Origin: Hanleya hanleyi
Taxonomy: Eukaryota > Mollusca > Polyplacophora > Lepidopleurida > Hanleyidae
Assembly: GCA_036873755.1 (NCBI GenBank)
Contig: JAVTVY010025082.1
Coordinates: forward strand, 1 to 64,000
DNA: 64,000 nt
Reading direction: 5' to 3'
Position numbers and translations under genes: made by a program. The notes under the pieces are model-generated. The model worked only from the letters and a program-made list of their open reading frames with translations. It had not been told where the DNA came from and searched no databases. Positions 1-10,335 of this stretch are shown here, piece after piece. Every line of letters starts with the position of its first letter. The first letter of the stretch is position 1.

Positions 1-15
1 ATGATGGAAACTTTC

Positions 16-48
16 ACTTCCTGTGATTGAATTATTAGACAGATTATA
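16..48. mobile_element. End of a TAATTC-family MITE, cut by the window edge
   Basis: CACTTCCTGTGATTGAATTA followed by TTAGACAG matches the right terminal inverted repeat of the MITE family seen complete at 40122-40336 and 51739-51932. The rest of the element lies before the window. Confidence 0.6.
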
Positions 49-298
49 CAGGAAAGCTTAGAATATATTGTCAATTTGCCAAAAGTGAAAAGTTTGGGGA
101 TATTCCTAATATCCAGATTTTGGTGAGCAATTCTAGATATTGAGATATAACAATCAATGCAGACATCATGTTTTACGGTATACAACCGGAGATACATGTA
201 GAACATAACAAAGTTATTCTATTGATTTTGAATGATATATATTTACATGTACATGTATTACTATTGTTCAATGCTGGCAACTTCCATCACCTGCTGTA

Positions 299-611
299 CA
301 GGGGTCGAAATAACACAGTGATAGTGGTAAGAGACAAGTTGAAAAATAATCTGCTGTCCCAGGTGATAAGTAGAAAATATATCTCAAGATATGTTTTTTT
401 GGATGATTTCTTTGAAAACTGACAACTGGATTTCTGAAAGATATTATAACATAACTGAATATTCTTTCCAATGAACAAAATTTTCTCCACTTTATTGCAT
501 CAATAATGGTCAATATTTTAGTGTTCAAGGCGAATTCTGAGGAGACAAGTAAAATATCTACTCACCTGTCATCTGAGACAAGTAAATTTTTTCCTAACAT
601 TTTGACCCCTG
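299..611. mobile_element. MITE with CAGGGGTCGAAA ends, 313 bp
   Basis: Starts CAGGGGTCGAAA and ends TTTTGACCCCTG (11 of 12 inverted). Flanks are GCTGTA on the left and ACTGTA on the right, a 5-6 bp target duplication. Same ends as the 1110-bp element at 5073. The interior repeats GAGACAAGTAAA near the right end. No coding capacity. Confidence 0.8.
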
Positions 612-617
612 ACTGTA

Positions 618-984
618 CAGCAGCAAAACAGCTACACCTATAATGCCACAAAAAGGACAGGTAAAAATCACAAACATTTGGTGCAGTTACATGCAACTTT
701 TCAAGTTTTTAGAGAAATGGTAAATATCCAAGAAATCATAGGACATTTAAATAGGGGATTGTGACACGGCATATGGACACCCTTTACTGTTACACCAGGA
801 AAAAACAAGTGATAAATCTGTCCAATTTATCCAAATTTCGCTACAGTATGCAGGGTTAGAATACTAGTTGTAAATATAAAGCTATACATTTTTCTGACAC
901 AGTGGTCATGGTGGTGGTATGTAGATCAGCTGTTTGCTTCAGGTGTGATATATGAAGTAGTCAAAAACCTACTTGGGCAAACAG
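618..984. other. No gene or repeat recognised
   Basis: AT-rich sequence with only trivial reading frames; no recognisable repeat ends seen. Confidence 0.4.
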
Positions 985-1375
985 TGTGCATGTACATTCA
1001 CAATGGGTGACCCAGTGCTGTACTAGCTGGGCAGATCAGTGTCCAAGATAATAGGAACTGAGGGTGCTCGCATGCCCTGGCACATGTAGGTAACATCGTG
1101 ATATGACTGAAAACTTGTTGAAATACAGAGGTACATGTTGTAAGTGTTGTCAACTTAAGCTCTTTTGAGAGTTCTTGCCATGCTCAACGTTGAGCTCGGT
1201 CAATACTTGGATGGGTGACCTGGTGCTGCACTGACTGGGCTGATCAGTATCCAGGATAATAGGAACTGTGGACACTCTTGTGTTCTGGCACATGTACATT
1301 GTAGGCACTGTCGTGATATGCCTGAAAAAATGTTGAAAATGACGTTAAATCCTACTCACTCACTCACTCACTCTT
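985..1375 (+). mobile_element. Two tandem 5S-rRNA-derived SINE copies
   Basis: The second copy (about 1165-1375) carries CAACGTTGAGCTCGGTCAAT then ACTTGGATGGGTGACC, matching the 3' half of animal 5S rRNA, then a body with GATCAGTATCCAGGATAATA and a tail GTTGAAAATGACGTTAAAT ending in CACTCACTCACTCACTC. The first copy (985-1130) has the same body from GGGTGACCCAGTGCTG. This is the SINE3-type architecture: a 5S internal promoter plus a tail shared with other retroposons here. A fuller copy lies at 47129. Confidence 0.82.
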
Positions 1376-1944
1376 GCCATACTCTGTATTCAGGGAGTCC
1401 TGCAATAAACATCTTGGTTGATTGATTGTACACAAACTTAATCTGTACAGGGGGATATATGAATGGTGTATGTGTTAAATTAATAGGAATTACAATTATG
1501 GATATGTCTTTAAAGTACAGTTCAATGTACAGGTGGTATTACACTTGAACTGTTACATGTTCAACTTCTGAGACATTAAAAACTCGTTAAATTCACAAGG
1601 ACCATTTAACTTAGCTGTCAACGTAGACATGAATACGTCATATGTACCTGAATTGACAGGGTTGAAAATTATTAAAATCATCCATCCTTCAGAGTGGATC
1701 AGGAAGTAGGTAAAATATACACACCCTTCCCTATGGCTACAGCTCATACATGATATAATGTATTACCTGATGTGACAAAAAAAACCCTAGCTTCATTTAA
1801 TTATAGATATCCTGGTCTGCATGTAGGTGTACATGTACTTCATTAAATAACTATTTCTCGGACAGAAATCAGCTGTCGGACCATTGATGCCACCAGGATG
1901 CCACCCTCAAATACATGTGATGTCCAGCACTGTAATATCACTTG
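1376..1944. other. Intergenic; possible LINE 3' tail at 1400-1430
   Basis: CCTGCAATAAACATC followed by TTGATTGATTG at about 1398-1430 looks like a LINE 3' end with a short simple tail. Nothing else recognised. Confidence 0.35.
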
Positions 1945-1972
1945 TCTTTATTGCACCCTGTCTGTGTCTTGT

Positions 1973-2416
1973 GGTCACAAACCACTAAATATTCGCCTTA
2001 CTTAATATGTAGTAAATTGGCCGAGCACATCTTGAGAAAACTATATTCCCTAATATTCGCCGCCACAAATGACCCACCACACCAGGTAGCCTGGCCTTTC
2101 CGCTCAAACATATGGAAAATTCAGCATACATTCCCCACCATTTTTCGAGCTGAGACCGCCAGAAATAGGGTCATCCAGCCCGACACCATTACGGCAAATT
2201 TCGGAGGTGCCAATCAAACTGGCCCAGATTTGTTTTCCGATTAAAATTTGAAAAGGTTGTTTTGATATATTTTAGAGCCAAATATTATAGAAACATTTTA
2301 AAATACGTCACAGGCCATTTCTGGCCCAGTCAGGTATAATGGCCAATCAATGTTCATCAGAAATCAAGTCCTGATAATAATCTTGGACCCACTTTCTGCA
2401 ATGGAGGTTTGTGACC
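1973..2416 (+). repeat. Left 444-bp unit of the composite element
   Basis: Flanked by TTGT on the left and TACA on the right, so it lacks its own matching target duplication. The interior has no coding function that I recognise. Confidence 0.85.
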
Positions 2417-3269
2417 TACAAATAAGTAAATCTAATCAGATTCCAATAAACTTTGTATGGCCGAACCAATAACAAACAATGATATACATATGCAAATATA
2501 AAGGACTTGCTTCGAATAATCGCAAAGTTATCGATTGTCACATCAAAGTGACATTTCCCTTAATATATGGACCCATGAGTAGTCAAACACTTATTCAAAT
2601 ATTTCACCCCAAAATATTATTTAATAATTTATTTTCTGGATTTTTAATTTGTACACTTACAGACGTTAACTACAGTCCCCCGAATTGTATCTGTACACGC
2701 ATGAGATAACGATTATTAACACAAATTCGACCCCCCCCCCATTGTAGAGGGGAAATAAAGCAAAATTTTACCGCTAAATTGTATCATATCTCCAGTTAGA
2801 ATCCGATGAACGCCCTTTCATGCAGTTATTTGACAAACCGGACCAGTGTTACTTTGCAATGATTAAAGTTTGTGAATATATTGACCTAATTTAATGTGTG
2901 AGCTTACTGACCAGAACGATCGCTGATGTGGGGGGTGGAGTCAATAAACGGAATGCGCAAATAAACGTTTCCACAGCACAGAATATATCAACGAATGGCT
3001 TGAAAATAACTGTACTGACACAATAACTCAATTCCTTTATACATGTCAGCCAATATTAAAATTGGGCTGCAAACACAGAAATGCCAGCTCGGGCGCCCGC
3101 AATAGGCGAAAAATGTATACGTTTAGGCTTGATAACATTCTATCCGACCTGAACAAGCAAAAAATTGGCTGAAAATAGGCATTTATATCTGATTCTGTAC
3201 CTCTCTGGAGGAAAAAGGCACTTAAGCATGTGACAATGAAGAAAGACCGAATTTCGTTTTTCTCCTACA

Positions 3270-3714
3270 GGTCACAAACCACTAAATATTCGCTTTACTT
3301 AATATGTAGTAAATTGGCCGAGCACATCTTGAGAAAACTATATTCCCTAATATTCGCCGCCACAAATGACCCACCACACCAGGTAGCCTGGCCTTTCCGC
3401 TCAAACATATGGAAAATTCAGCATACATTCCCCACCATTTTTTCGATATGAGACCGCCAGAAATAGGGTCATCCAGCCCAACACCATTACGGCAAATTTC
3501 GGAGGTGCCAATCAAACTGGCCCAGATTTGTTTTCCGATTAAAATTTGAAAAGGTGGTTTTGATATATTTTAGAGCCAAATATTATAGAAACATTTTAAA
3601 ATACGTCACAGGCCATTTCTGGCCCAGTCAGGTATAATGGCCAATCAATGTTCGCCGGAAGTCAAGTCCTGATAATAATTTTGGACCCACTTTCTGCAAT
3701 GGAGGTTTGTGACC
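3270..3714 (+). repeat. Right 445-bp unit of the composite element
   Basis: Same orientation as the left unit and differing by about ten substitutions and a 1-bp insertion. Flanked by TACA on the left and TTGT on the right. Confidence 0.85.
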
Positions 3715-3896
3715 TTGTGCCCTGTCCTCATGTTTTATAGGGTGGATGGAGAGTGTCTGGTTCCATGCTGCTTCAAAGATTTCTTCTTTGAAGTAACAGG
3801 AACGCTACTTAGCTGGGTGGTGCTCAGTTGGTTCATTGCGATACAGCTAAAATATTGTTTAAAGCGATGTTAAACCCTATTCACTCACTCACTCCT

Positions 3897-4839
3897 TCTT
3901 TACATGTAATAATGTTATTTGGTAAAACACATGGGGTGTGGTAGAATAAATAATTTCTGTCTTAGCATCGCTGCCAGTGCCTATAGTACCATAGTATTGT
4001 TTGCCGTACTTGTACCATTGGAATAAACATATTGCATATTGCATTAAATATCTGTCCACATATTGAGCATATGGACAGAGTATTTGTACTCAGCTGTTAG
4101 TAAATTTATATGCTAAGACTGGGCTGATAATATTTCTCAAGATGATTGCCAGATTTTCTATGTTTGCGTAAAACAAGCCTGGAGCTAGCCCCCCCCCCCT
4201 CATAATGGCTCCATTATACGGAAAAGTGACAGCAGCCCAAAATAACAGCTTTAATAACAATGTATAATAGTGTCTAACTGGTGATTTCAATCCTGCCTAG
4301 GGGCTAAATTCTCAATGGCAGTTCATTGAAGTGCATGCATATATATATTCTAGTCTCAAACAAACAAACAGCTGTTCAGTTTCCATGATAATTTGTGTAA
4401 AATCTAAACTAGTAATTTTAGTATATTCAACAATGTACATGTACATTTAAGTTAAAGTCCCAGCACTTGTAATTTTGGTCTTGAATGCGTAACTCGATAG
4501 TGGTCATTATAATGTGTGAAGGCTGTGGGAAGAAAGTGATTTTCTATTCTCAATTTCCTGGTTATTGATGCGGGTCTGCCTTTCTGAATTTTAACCCTTT
4601 GTGGTCGGTGATATTTAAAGTTGTACAGGATGTTTAACCTATAATTATCATAGTTAACCCCAACTATTGCTGATATTGATAGGGTATTTATAATTATTAC
4701 CACCTACTTGTGCATTAAGAAAATTGCACCAGATAACCTTAACTGGGTGGAATGGGTTGAAGGTGAGATGTCAGTTACTGAACATTGACAATGACTTACA
4801 TTAAATTCTCCAATAATTTAGTCAACGGGTTAAGCATAA
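3897..4839. other. Intergenic; retroposon-like tail near 4000-4046
   Basis: ACCATTGGAATAAACATATTG followed by a repeated TATTGCAT at about 4014-4046 resembles a LINE 3' end. A short C-rich run lies near 4190. No gene recognised. Confidence 0.4.
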
Positions 4840-5072
4840 TTTTTCATCTGCACTGTTCATATATTTAGACTTGAAATAATAGAATGATCAAGTAAAATAA
4901 TGGAACAGGAAGATGTTGAAATTGTCAAGAATTATTTTTTGAAAAACAATTTTTTTTTCCTGATTCTTGAAGAGTGATCAAATTTATTAGGTGGGATTTC
5001 GGATCAGAATTCTAATGATTGATGAATGTTCATAATGTCATCCAAAGTCAAGAACAATAGTATACAGGTACT

Positions 5073-6182
5073 CAGGGGTCGAAATGTTTGAAAATCTCCA
5101 CCTGTCACATGTGACAGGTAGAATCATTTTCTACCTGTCACATTAAATTACAACCTGAACAAAACCATGTCATTCATTTTTCCATGGTTAAAACTGTAAT
5201 GATGATGAACTATCTCAGAGGCTGTCAATCAAGTGATTGCAAAAATATTTTTTTGTCACCCACTGTAAAATATAATGTACATAAATGTATCTTTCATTGA
5301 TAAGCTTACGTTTTGTGTTAAACATTATTTTGTGTTTTGTGTAGAACACTAGCCTGAACAATGGAACTTTGACATACATTCACTAACGAAAATTGGGCCC
5401 TCAATAATGAATTAGGAATGGGATGGGAACCTGCAAAAAAATCCTGGATACAGACCTGCGTAAGCAACAAATCTATCTATACTTCCGCATAAAAATGCAC
5501 AAATCGTGTTCAGATGAATGTGCAAAATTTCACTTCTCGGAGAAAAATTGTCTCCGATATGTAGCTGAAAATCCCGTTCCCTCTCAGTCAATCATCAATG
5601 TGACTGTGAGACAGACCGTCATAGTTCAATCAGCTGATCAGCCAGTGCCGGTGTCAGTGGCACAGTCACGGCTGGTCGGCAAGCCGCCCGATTTATTAGT
5701 TTCCTCCACATTAATCCGTTTGAGGAAATGATCCATTTCAAAAGTTAAAGAAGTAAATGTTTTTTTCAGAGATATGATTGCTGGTCTCTTCCAGTGCTTC
5801 CCGCCACGGACATGATGACGTAGACAAGCTAGCAATATCGGGAACCCTCAATTTTCCCAAGAAATATAAGCAATAAACGGGTGTTCGAGGGGACCCGACA
5901 GTCATAGAGATCACATGCTTTACAACTTACCTCCCTTGATGTTCTTCACACAGATATCGTAATAAAGTGGAGAACGAATGTCGGCGAAACATTACGTTTA
6001 TTTTTTAGTTGAATTTCGGTGTTTTCTTGATTTCTTGAACATCGTAATGATTTAGGGAACTGATAAAACAGTTAGAAGTTTTTTTCTACCTGTCACTTGC
6101 GACAGGTAGTTTTTTGTTCTGCCTGTCACAAGAAAATATTACCTGTCGACGACAGGTGGACAGGCGGACTTTTCGACCCCTG
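5073..6182. mobile_element. 1110-bp DNA transposon, CAGGGGTCGAAA ends, GGTACT target duplication
   Basis: Perfect 12-bp terminal inverted repeats CAGGGGTCGAAA / TTTCGACCCCTG and a perfect 6-bp duplication GGTACT (5067-5072 and 6183-6188). The unoccupied site is visible at 6905-6915 in the duplicated segment. Both ends carry subterminal copies of ACCTGTCAC and its complement, including a perfect 20-bp palindrome near 5101. The longest frame (5423-5731, 102 codons) matches nothing I recognise, so the element is probably non-autonomous. Confidence 0.9.
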
Positions 6183-6347
6183 GGTACTATACTACCATTA
6201 GCCACAACAATATCTTTGGTTAATAGTCACACATACGGTTGTTGATCTTCGTCCGATACAACTCGTACAGGTCTGTGAAATTCTGAAATTGGTCCACTGG
6301 TTGCAGAGTGTAGTGGTACAGATTAAGGATCAGGCCTTGTAGTTTGA

Positions 6348-6417
6348 GGGGGTTGGTCATTGGTCGGGTGGTTGGTCATTGGTCAGGTGGTTGGTCATTG
6401 GTCAGGTGTTTGGTCAT
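6348..6417 (+). repeat. 20-bp minisatellite, about 3.5 units
   Basis: GGTTGGTCATTGGTCAGGT-type units repeat head to tail within segment copy A; copy B has only one, so the array expanded or contracted after duplication. Confidence 0.75.
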
Positions 6418-6541
6418 TTGCCCAGACCCCATGAAAGGCCCTTTGAGTGCTTTTCACATGGTCTAGTTATCAGTCTGGTACTAGTAAGTGGTGAGAAAGT
6501 ACATGTAGTTCAATCACAATAGAGCCAGGAGATAAACAGGA

Positions 6542-6691
6542 AGTGGCAATTCTGTTAGTTGATTGACTAAATGTGCCAAAATCGACAAACAGAAAGTGGC
6601 AATTCTGTCAGTTGATTGGTTAAATGTGCCAAATTCGATAAACAGGAAGTGGCAATTCTGTCAGTTGATTGGCTAAATGTGCCAAAATCGA
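6542..6691 (+). repeat. 53-bp tandem array, 3 units
   Basis: Units start at 6542, 6595 and 6648 with AGTGGCAATTCTGTCAGTTG; the third is cut where segment copy B begins. Confidence 0.9.
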
Positions 6692-7211
6692 TTTTTCATC
6701 TGCACTGTTCATATATACAGACTTGAAATAATGGAAAGATCAAATAAAATAGTGGAACAGGAAGATGTTGAAATTGTCAAGAATTATTTTTGAAAAGCAA
6801 TTTTTTTTTCCTGATTTCTGAAGAGAGATCAAATTTATTAGGTGGGATGCTCAGAATTTTAATGATTGATAAATGTTCATAATGTCATCCAATAACAATA
6901 GTATACAGGTACTACACCATTAGCCACAACAATACCTTTGGTTAATAGTCACACATACATTGTACGGTTTGTTGATCTTCGTCCGATACAACTCATACCT
7001 GTGAAAGTCGCAAATTGATCCAATGGTTGTAGATTGTAGTGGTACAGATTAAGAATCAGGCCTTGTAGTTTGAGGGCGTTGGTCATTGGCCCAGACCCCA
7101 TGGAAGGCCCCCATGAGTGCTTTTCACATGGCCTAATTATCAGTCTGGTAATAGTAAGTGGTGAGAATGTACATGTAGTTCAATCACAATATAGATAGGA
7201 GATAAGCAGAA

Positions 7212-7760
7212 AGTGGCAATTCTGTCAGTTGATTGGCTAAATGTGCCAAAATCGACAAACAGAAAGTGGCAATTCTGTCAGTTGATTGGCTAAAATGTGC
7301 CAAAATCGATAAACTGGAAGTGGCAATTCTGTCAGTTGATTGGCTAAATGTGCCAAAATCGACAAACAGAAAGTGGCAATTCTGTCAGTTGATTGGCTAA
7401 AATGTGCCAAAATCGATAAACTGGAAGTGGCAATTCTGTCAGTTGATTGGCTAAAATGTGCCAAAATCGATAAACTGGAAGTGGCAATTCTGTCAGTTGA
7501 TTGGCTAAATGTGCCAAAATCGACAAACAGAAAGTGGCAATTCTGTCAGTTGATTGGCTAAAATGTGCCAAAATCGATAAACTGGAAGTGGCAATTCTGT
7601 CAGTTGATTGGCTAAATGTGCCAAAATCGACAAGCAGAAAGTGGCAATTCTGTCAGTTGATTGGCTAAATGTGCCAAAATTGATAAACAGGAATTGGCAA
7701 TTCTGTCAGTTCATTGGCTAAATGTGCCAAAATCGACAAACAGAAAGTGGCAATCATGGA
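7212..7760 (+). repeat. 53/54-bp tandem array, ten units plus a partial
   Basis: Units start at 7212, 7265, 7319, 7372, 7426, 7480, 7533, 7587, 7640, 7693 and a partial at 7746. Two subtypes occur: A (CGACAAACAGAA, 53 bp) and B (AAAATG, CGATAAACTGGAA, 54 bp), in the order A B A B B A B A C A, a higher-order pattern. Open frames across it on both strands are artefacts of the repeat. Confidence 0.93.
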
Positions 7761-7828
7761 ATCTGATCGGATATTGTTGGCAAGGCCCCCGCCCCCACCC
7801 CTATTGAAATCAGCCCTGTTAATAATAG

Positions 7829-8774
7829 CTGGGACGAATATTAAAGGGATATGAAACGTACCCCGACATCAAAGGCGCCGCCGCGAGCTCGCGCTGAATG
7901 TATGTCTCGCCTGCCAGGTCTCGCGCTCTACGCGCGTGAGCCTTTGCATCGCCTAGCTTTCGTCACGAATTCATTCCAGATTTTACCAGATTTATAGACG
8001 TTCTTCTGCAGTAATTGGCATCAGATTATTTGATCGAGACGGGTACTATTTTGAGAGAAGAAACTTTTGAGGGATTTTCATCGAAAAGATGCATATTTTC
8101 ATGACAACTTTCGACCGCTCTGCGCTGCCGATAACTGAGCGGCTGGAGCGGCAAGGAAAAACTCATTTTTCCCCTTCTTTGTGATGAAACTTCTCATTTA
8201 TCTCAGTTTTTGAAGTATATCTGTGCTAGTTTTTACAAAATATGCAAGCATGTCATTGACAGTACGCAAAATGTTTTAATTTTCCATTTTCGTTTTTGTA
8301 AATAATTGCTCGTGAAAATCGTAAAAATGCCAAATATGTAGAATTCTGAACAAATCTCACAATTCTTGTACGTTTTTGTGATTGAACTACTCTTTTGGGT
8401 CATATGTTTTTTTAGATTTTTTTTCTCTGTGCACTAGTTTTGTTTCTTGTCGTTTGCATGATGTATTCCTTTTGCCACTCGTTAAGCTGTAAAGGATTTT
8501 TTTTTGTCACCAATCTTGGCCTAAATTGAGTTGACTGGCGTTCACGTTAATGGAGCCTTGTTGACAAGCACGTGTATTCGCCCAGCATTGACCAGCGAAA
8601 CAGGGCGGGACTCGCAGCGAAGCACACGTGACGGTCTTTTGCGCACAAAAGCCAATCAGTGGCGAGCCGTACTAATTAACCAATCACTAATCACTCATTA
8701 ACATATCAATTAGCGAGACAAACCCTAGTTCAAAGAGAGGAGCTGCGTTTCATATCCCTCTATACTCGTCCCAG
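7829..8774. mobile_element. 946-bp DNA transposon, CTGGGACGA ends, ATAATAG target duplication
   Basis: About 30-bp inverted ends: left CTGGGACGAATATTAAAGG..., right reading inward CTGGGACGAGTATAGAGGG.... A perfect 7-bp duplication ATAATAG flanks it (7822-7828 and 8775-8781). A second copy lies at 25661-26620. No transposase frame is visible; the interior has CACGTG and GC-rich sections unlike the surroundings. Confidence 0.9.
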
Positions 8775-8781
8775 ATAATAG

Positions 8782-9188
8782 CCAGTACCAGGCCTGTCTA
8801 TCAGCCTGGTGCGATGTCTAGAATGCATGGCTTGAAGAATATGTGGATGTATGTGTTTGTTAGATGGTAAATGTAAATGGTTCATCATTAGTAAACCAAG
8901 AAGATTAACAGCTCCAAAAATTTAATCAGGGAGAATTAGGGCACAATCTGTAGTCGCAACATTGTTTTAGGTAGAGAAACGTGCCCAAATTACTGAAAAC
9001 AGTTCTGGCAAAATAGATGGGCTTTGAACTGAACATTGATTCTAAAAATGTTAAAAAAAAAAAAAAAATGTTTTTTCTTTAATATATATTTTTTTCTCTT
9101 TCTCGAATTTGGGCACATCCTAATTTGGGCACATCCTAATTTGGGCACAATGTTTAACATTGTATTCTAAAGCCTTGAAAATGTTAGA
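8782..9188. other. Intergenic with short ATTTGGGCACATCCTA direct repeats
   Basis: Near 9105-9150 the block ATTTGGGCACATCCTA occurs two to three times in tandem after a run of A and T. No gene. Confidence 0.5.
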
Positions 9189-9598
9189 CAGGTTAGAGAG
9201 AACTACCTCTCTAAAATTGAGGTAAAAAAGGTCGTTTTTGCTCAATAACTTTAATTTATTCTTCATAACACTCTAAAATATTCAGGTGACTTAGCTTATG
9301 TATTATTACATGTACATGTATGTGTTGTAACAGTGATTTGCTGATGAAAGTGTGCATAATCTAAGTTTTAATGGAGTAAAAAATATGTCAAGTTACATGT
9401 AGTATTATTATGTAAATTAGATACATGTAGGCACCAAAAAGGTGGACATATTATTTTAATATCATTCGATTTGGATATACATGTATATGCCATGGCCACC
9501 TACAGCCAATGACTGTTTTGATCAATAGAGTCTTGACTTTATTGATCAAAAATGACCTTTTTTACCTCCATTATAGAGAGGTAGTTCCCTCTAACCTG
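9189..9598. mobile_element. MITE with CAGGTTAGAG ends, about 60-bp inverted repeats
   Basis: Left CAGGTTAGAGAGAACTACCT... pairs with right ...AGGTAGTTCCCTCTAACCTG, and the inverted similarity runs through GAGGTAAAAAAGGTC. A relative lies at 17505. No convincing target duplication here. Confidence 0.8.
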
Positions 9599-10199
9599 TT
9601 CAATCAAAGTGCACAGATTATTTGAGCATTTATCACACAGTGTATCCCAGTGTGTTTTATAATACCAAGTACATATCACATGATTGAGTTAATTACTCCC
9701 TGTGTAATCATAATCGTGGCAGAGAGAGAAATGAAGAGTCCAGGTGTGACGTCTTATCTAATACTGATCAACCATGGTCTTCCCAATATGCGGTACAGAA
9801 CTACAGAGACGGAATGAATTTAACCTGTTAGCTACTTTGATACAGGTATATATACCATGAGTTGCTTCGCTCTGGCATGTTTTGTAAGTTTTCTGTGTTA
9901 AATTTACACATTATACAATACTTTTTTATTCATATTTGAGCTGTTCTATTTTCTTCCCAACTTGACTGTTTCAAGGGGTTTCTAACAACGACAACATATT
10001 TCTCCTTTGGATTTTCTGAAGACCACATTTAGGCTTTGCTTGTTTATTTGGCTAACTTTCTGTTCAACATTATTGACCAGCATGATACTTTAAAAAAAAT
10101 TAATACTTTACATTAGTATTCCCGCTAGTCTAAGGACAGGCATCATCATTATGCTCACTTTTGTTGTTACCTTTGTCCTCCCACCCCCCAAATAAATCG
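9599..10199. other. No gene or repeat recognised
   Basis: AT-rich, only short frames. Confidence 0.4.
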
Positions 10200-10335
10200 C
10201 CTGTGTGTATTGAATGTATATGTACAATCTTGAGTCCCAATACTTAAATTCAAGTATTGCAGGGCCATAATGGAAACTAGTTCTCGAACTAATTGTGTAA
10301 CCCTGGATAAATAAAGGATCTATCTATCTATCAAG
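10200..10335 (+). mobile_element. LINE-like 3' end with ATCT tail
   Basis: GTGTAACCCTGGATAAATAA followed by AGGATCTATCTATCTATC is the usual form of a 5'-truncated LINE ending in a tetranucleotide tail. No reverse transcriptase frame is left. Confidence 0.55.

Larger units (their letters stand above)
1973..3714. mobile_element. Composite element with two 444-bp direct repeats, TTGT target duplication
   Basis: Two near-identical units (1973-2416 and 3270-3714, about 97-98 percent) lie in direct orientation. Each begins GGTCACAAACC and ends GGTTTGTGACC, a perfect 11-bp inverted repeat. TTGT flanks the whole (1969-1972 and 3715-3718), while TACA lies just inside both units (2417-2420 and 3266-3269). 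Between them is an 853-bp segment without recognised genes. The layout is Tn-like or LTR-like, but no primer-binding site or polypurine tract is visible and the ends are not TG/CA. Confidence 0.8.
1945..3896 (+). mobile_element. CACTCACTC-tailed retroposon split by a composite element
   Basis: Sequence before 1973 and after 3714 together match the retroposon at 16196-16464 (GGGTGGATG, GTGTCTGGTTCCATGCTGC, AAAGATTTCTTCTTTGAAGT, then a GCTAAAATATTG-type body and the CACTCACTCACTC tail). The copy was interrupted by the element at 1973-3714, giving an empty-site comparison. Confidence 0.75.
4840..7760. repeat. Tandem segmental duplication, one copy interrupted by a transposon
   Basis: Copy A (4840-5072 plus 6183-6691) and copy B (6692-7760) share the same order: TTTTTCATCTGCACTGTTCA, a T-rich stretch, GTATACAGGTACT, ATTAGCCACAACAAT, GTTGATCTTCGTCCGATACA, TTGGTCATTGG repeats, then the 53-bp array. 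Copy A carries a 1110-bp insertion after GGTACT; copy B is the empty site. Copy B has a much longer array. Confidence 0.85.

Noticed and set aside
1973..3714. Ordinary LTR retrotransposon
   Set aside because: Repeat ends are GGTCAC...GTGACC rather than TG...CA, and no primer-binding site, polypurine tract or gag/pol frame is visible. Kept as a composite element, with the LTR reading as the alternative.
7237..7571. Repetitive frames of 73-75 codons on both strands
   Set aside because: They are translations of the 53/54-bp tandem array.
4840..7760. CRISPR-like spaced repeats
   Set aside because: The units are contiguous tandem repeats without unique spacers, in a eukaryotic genome.
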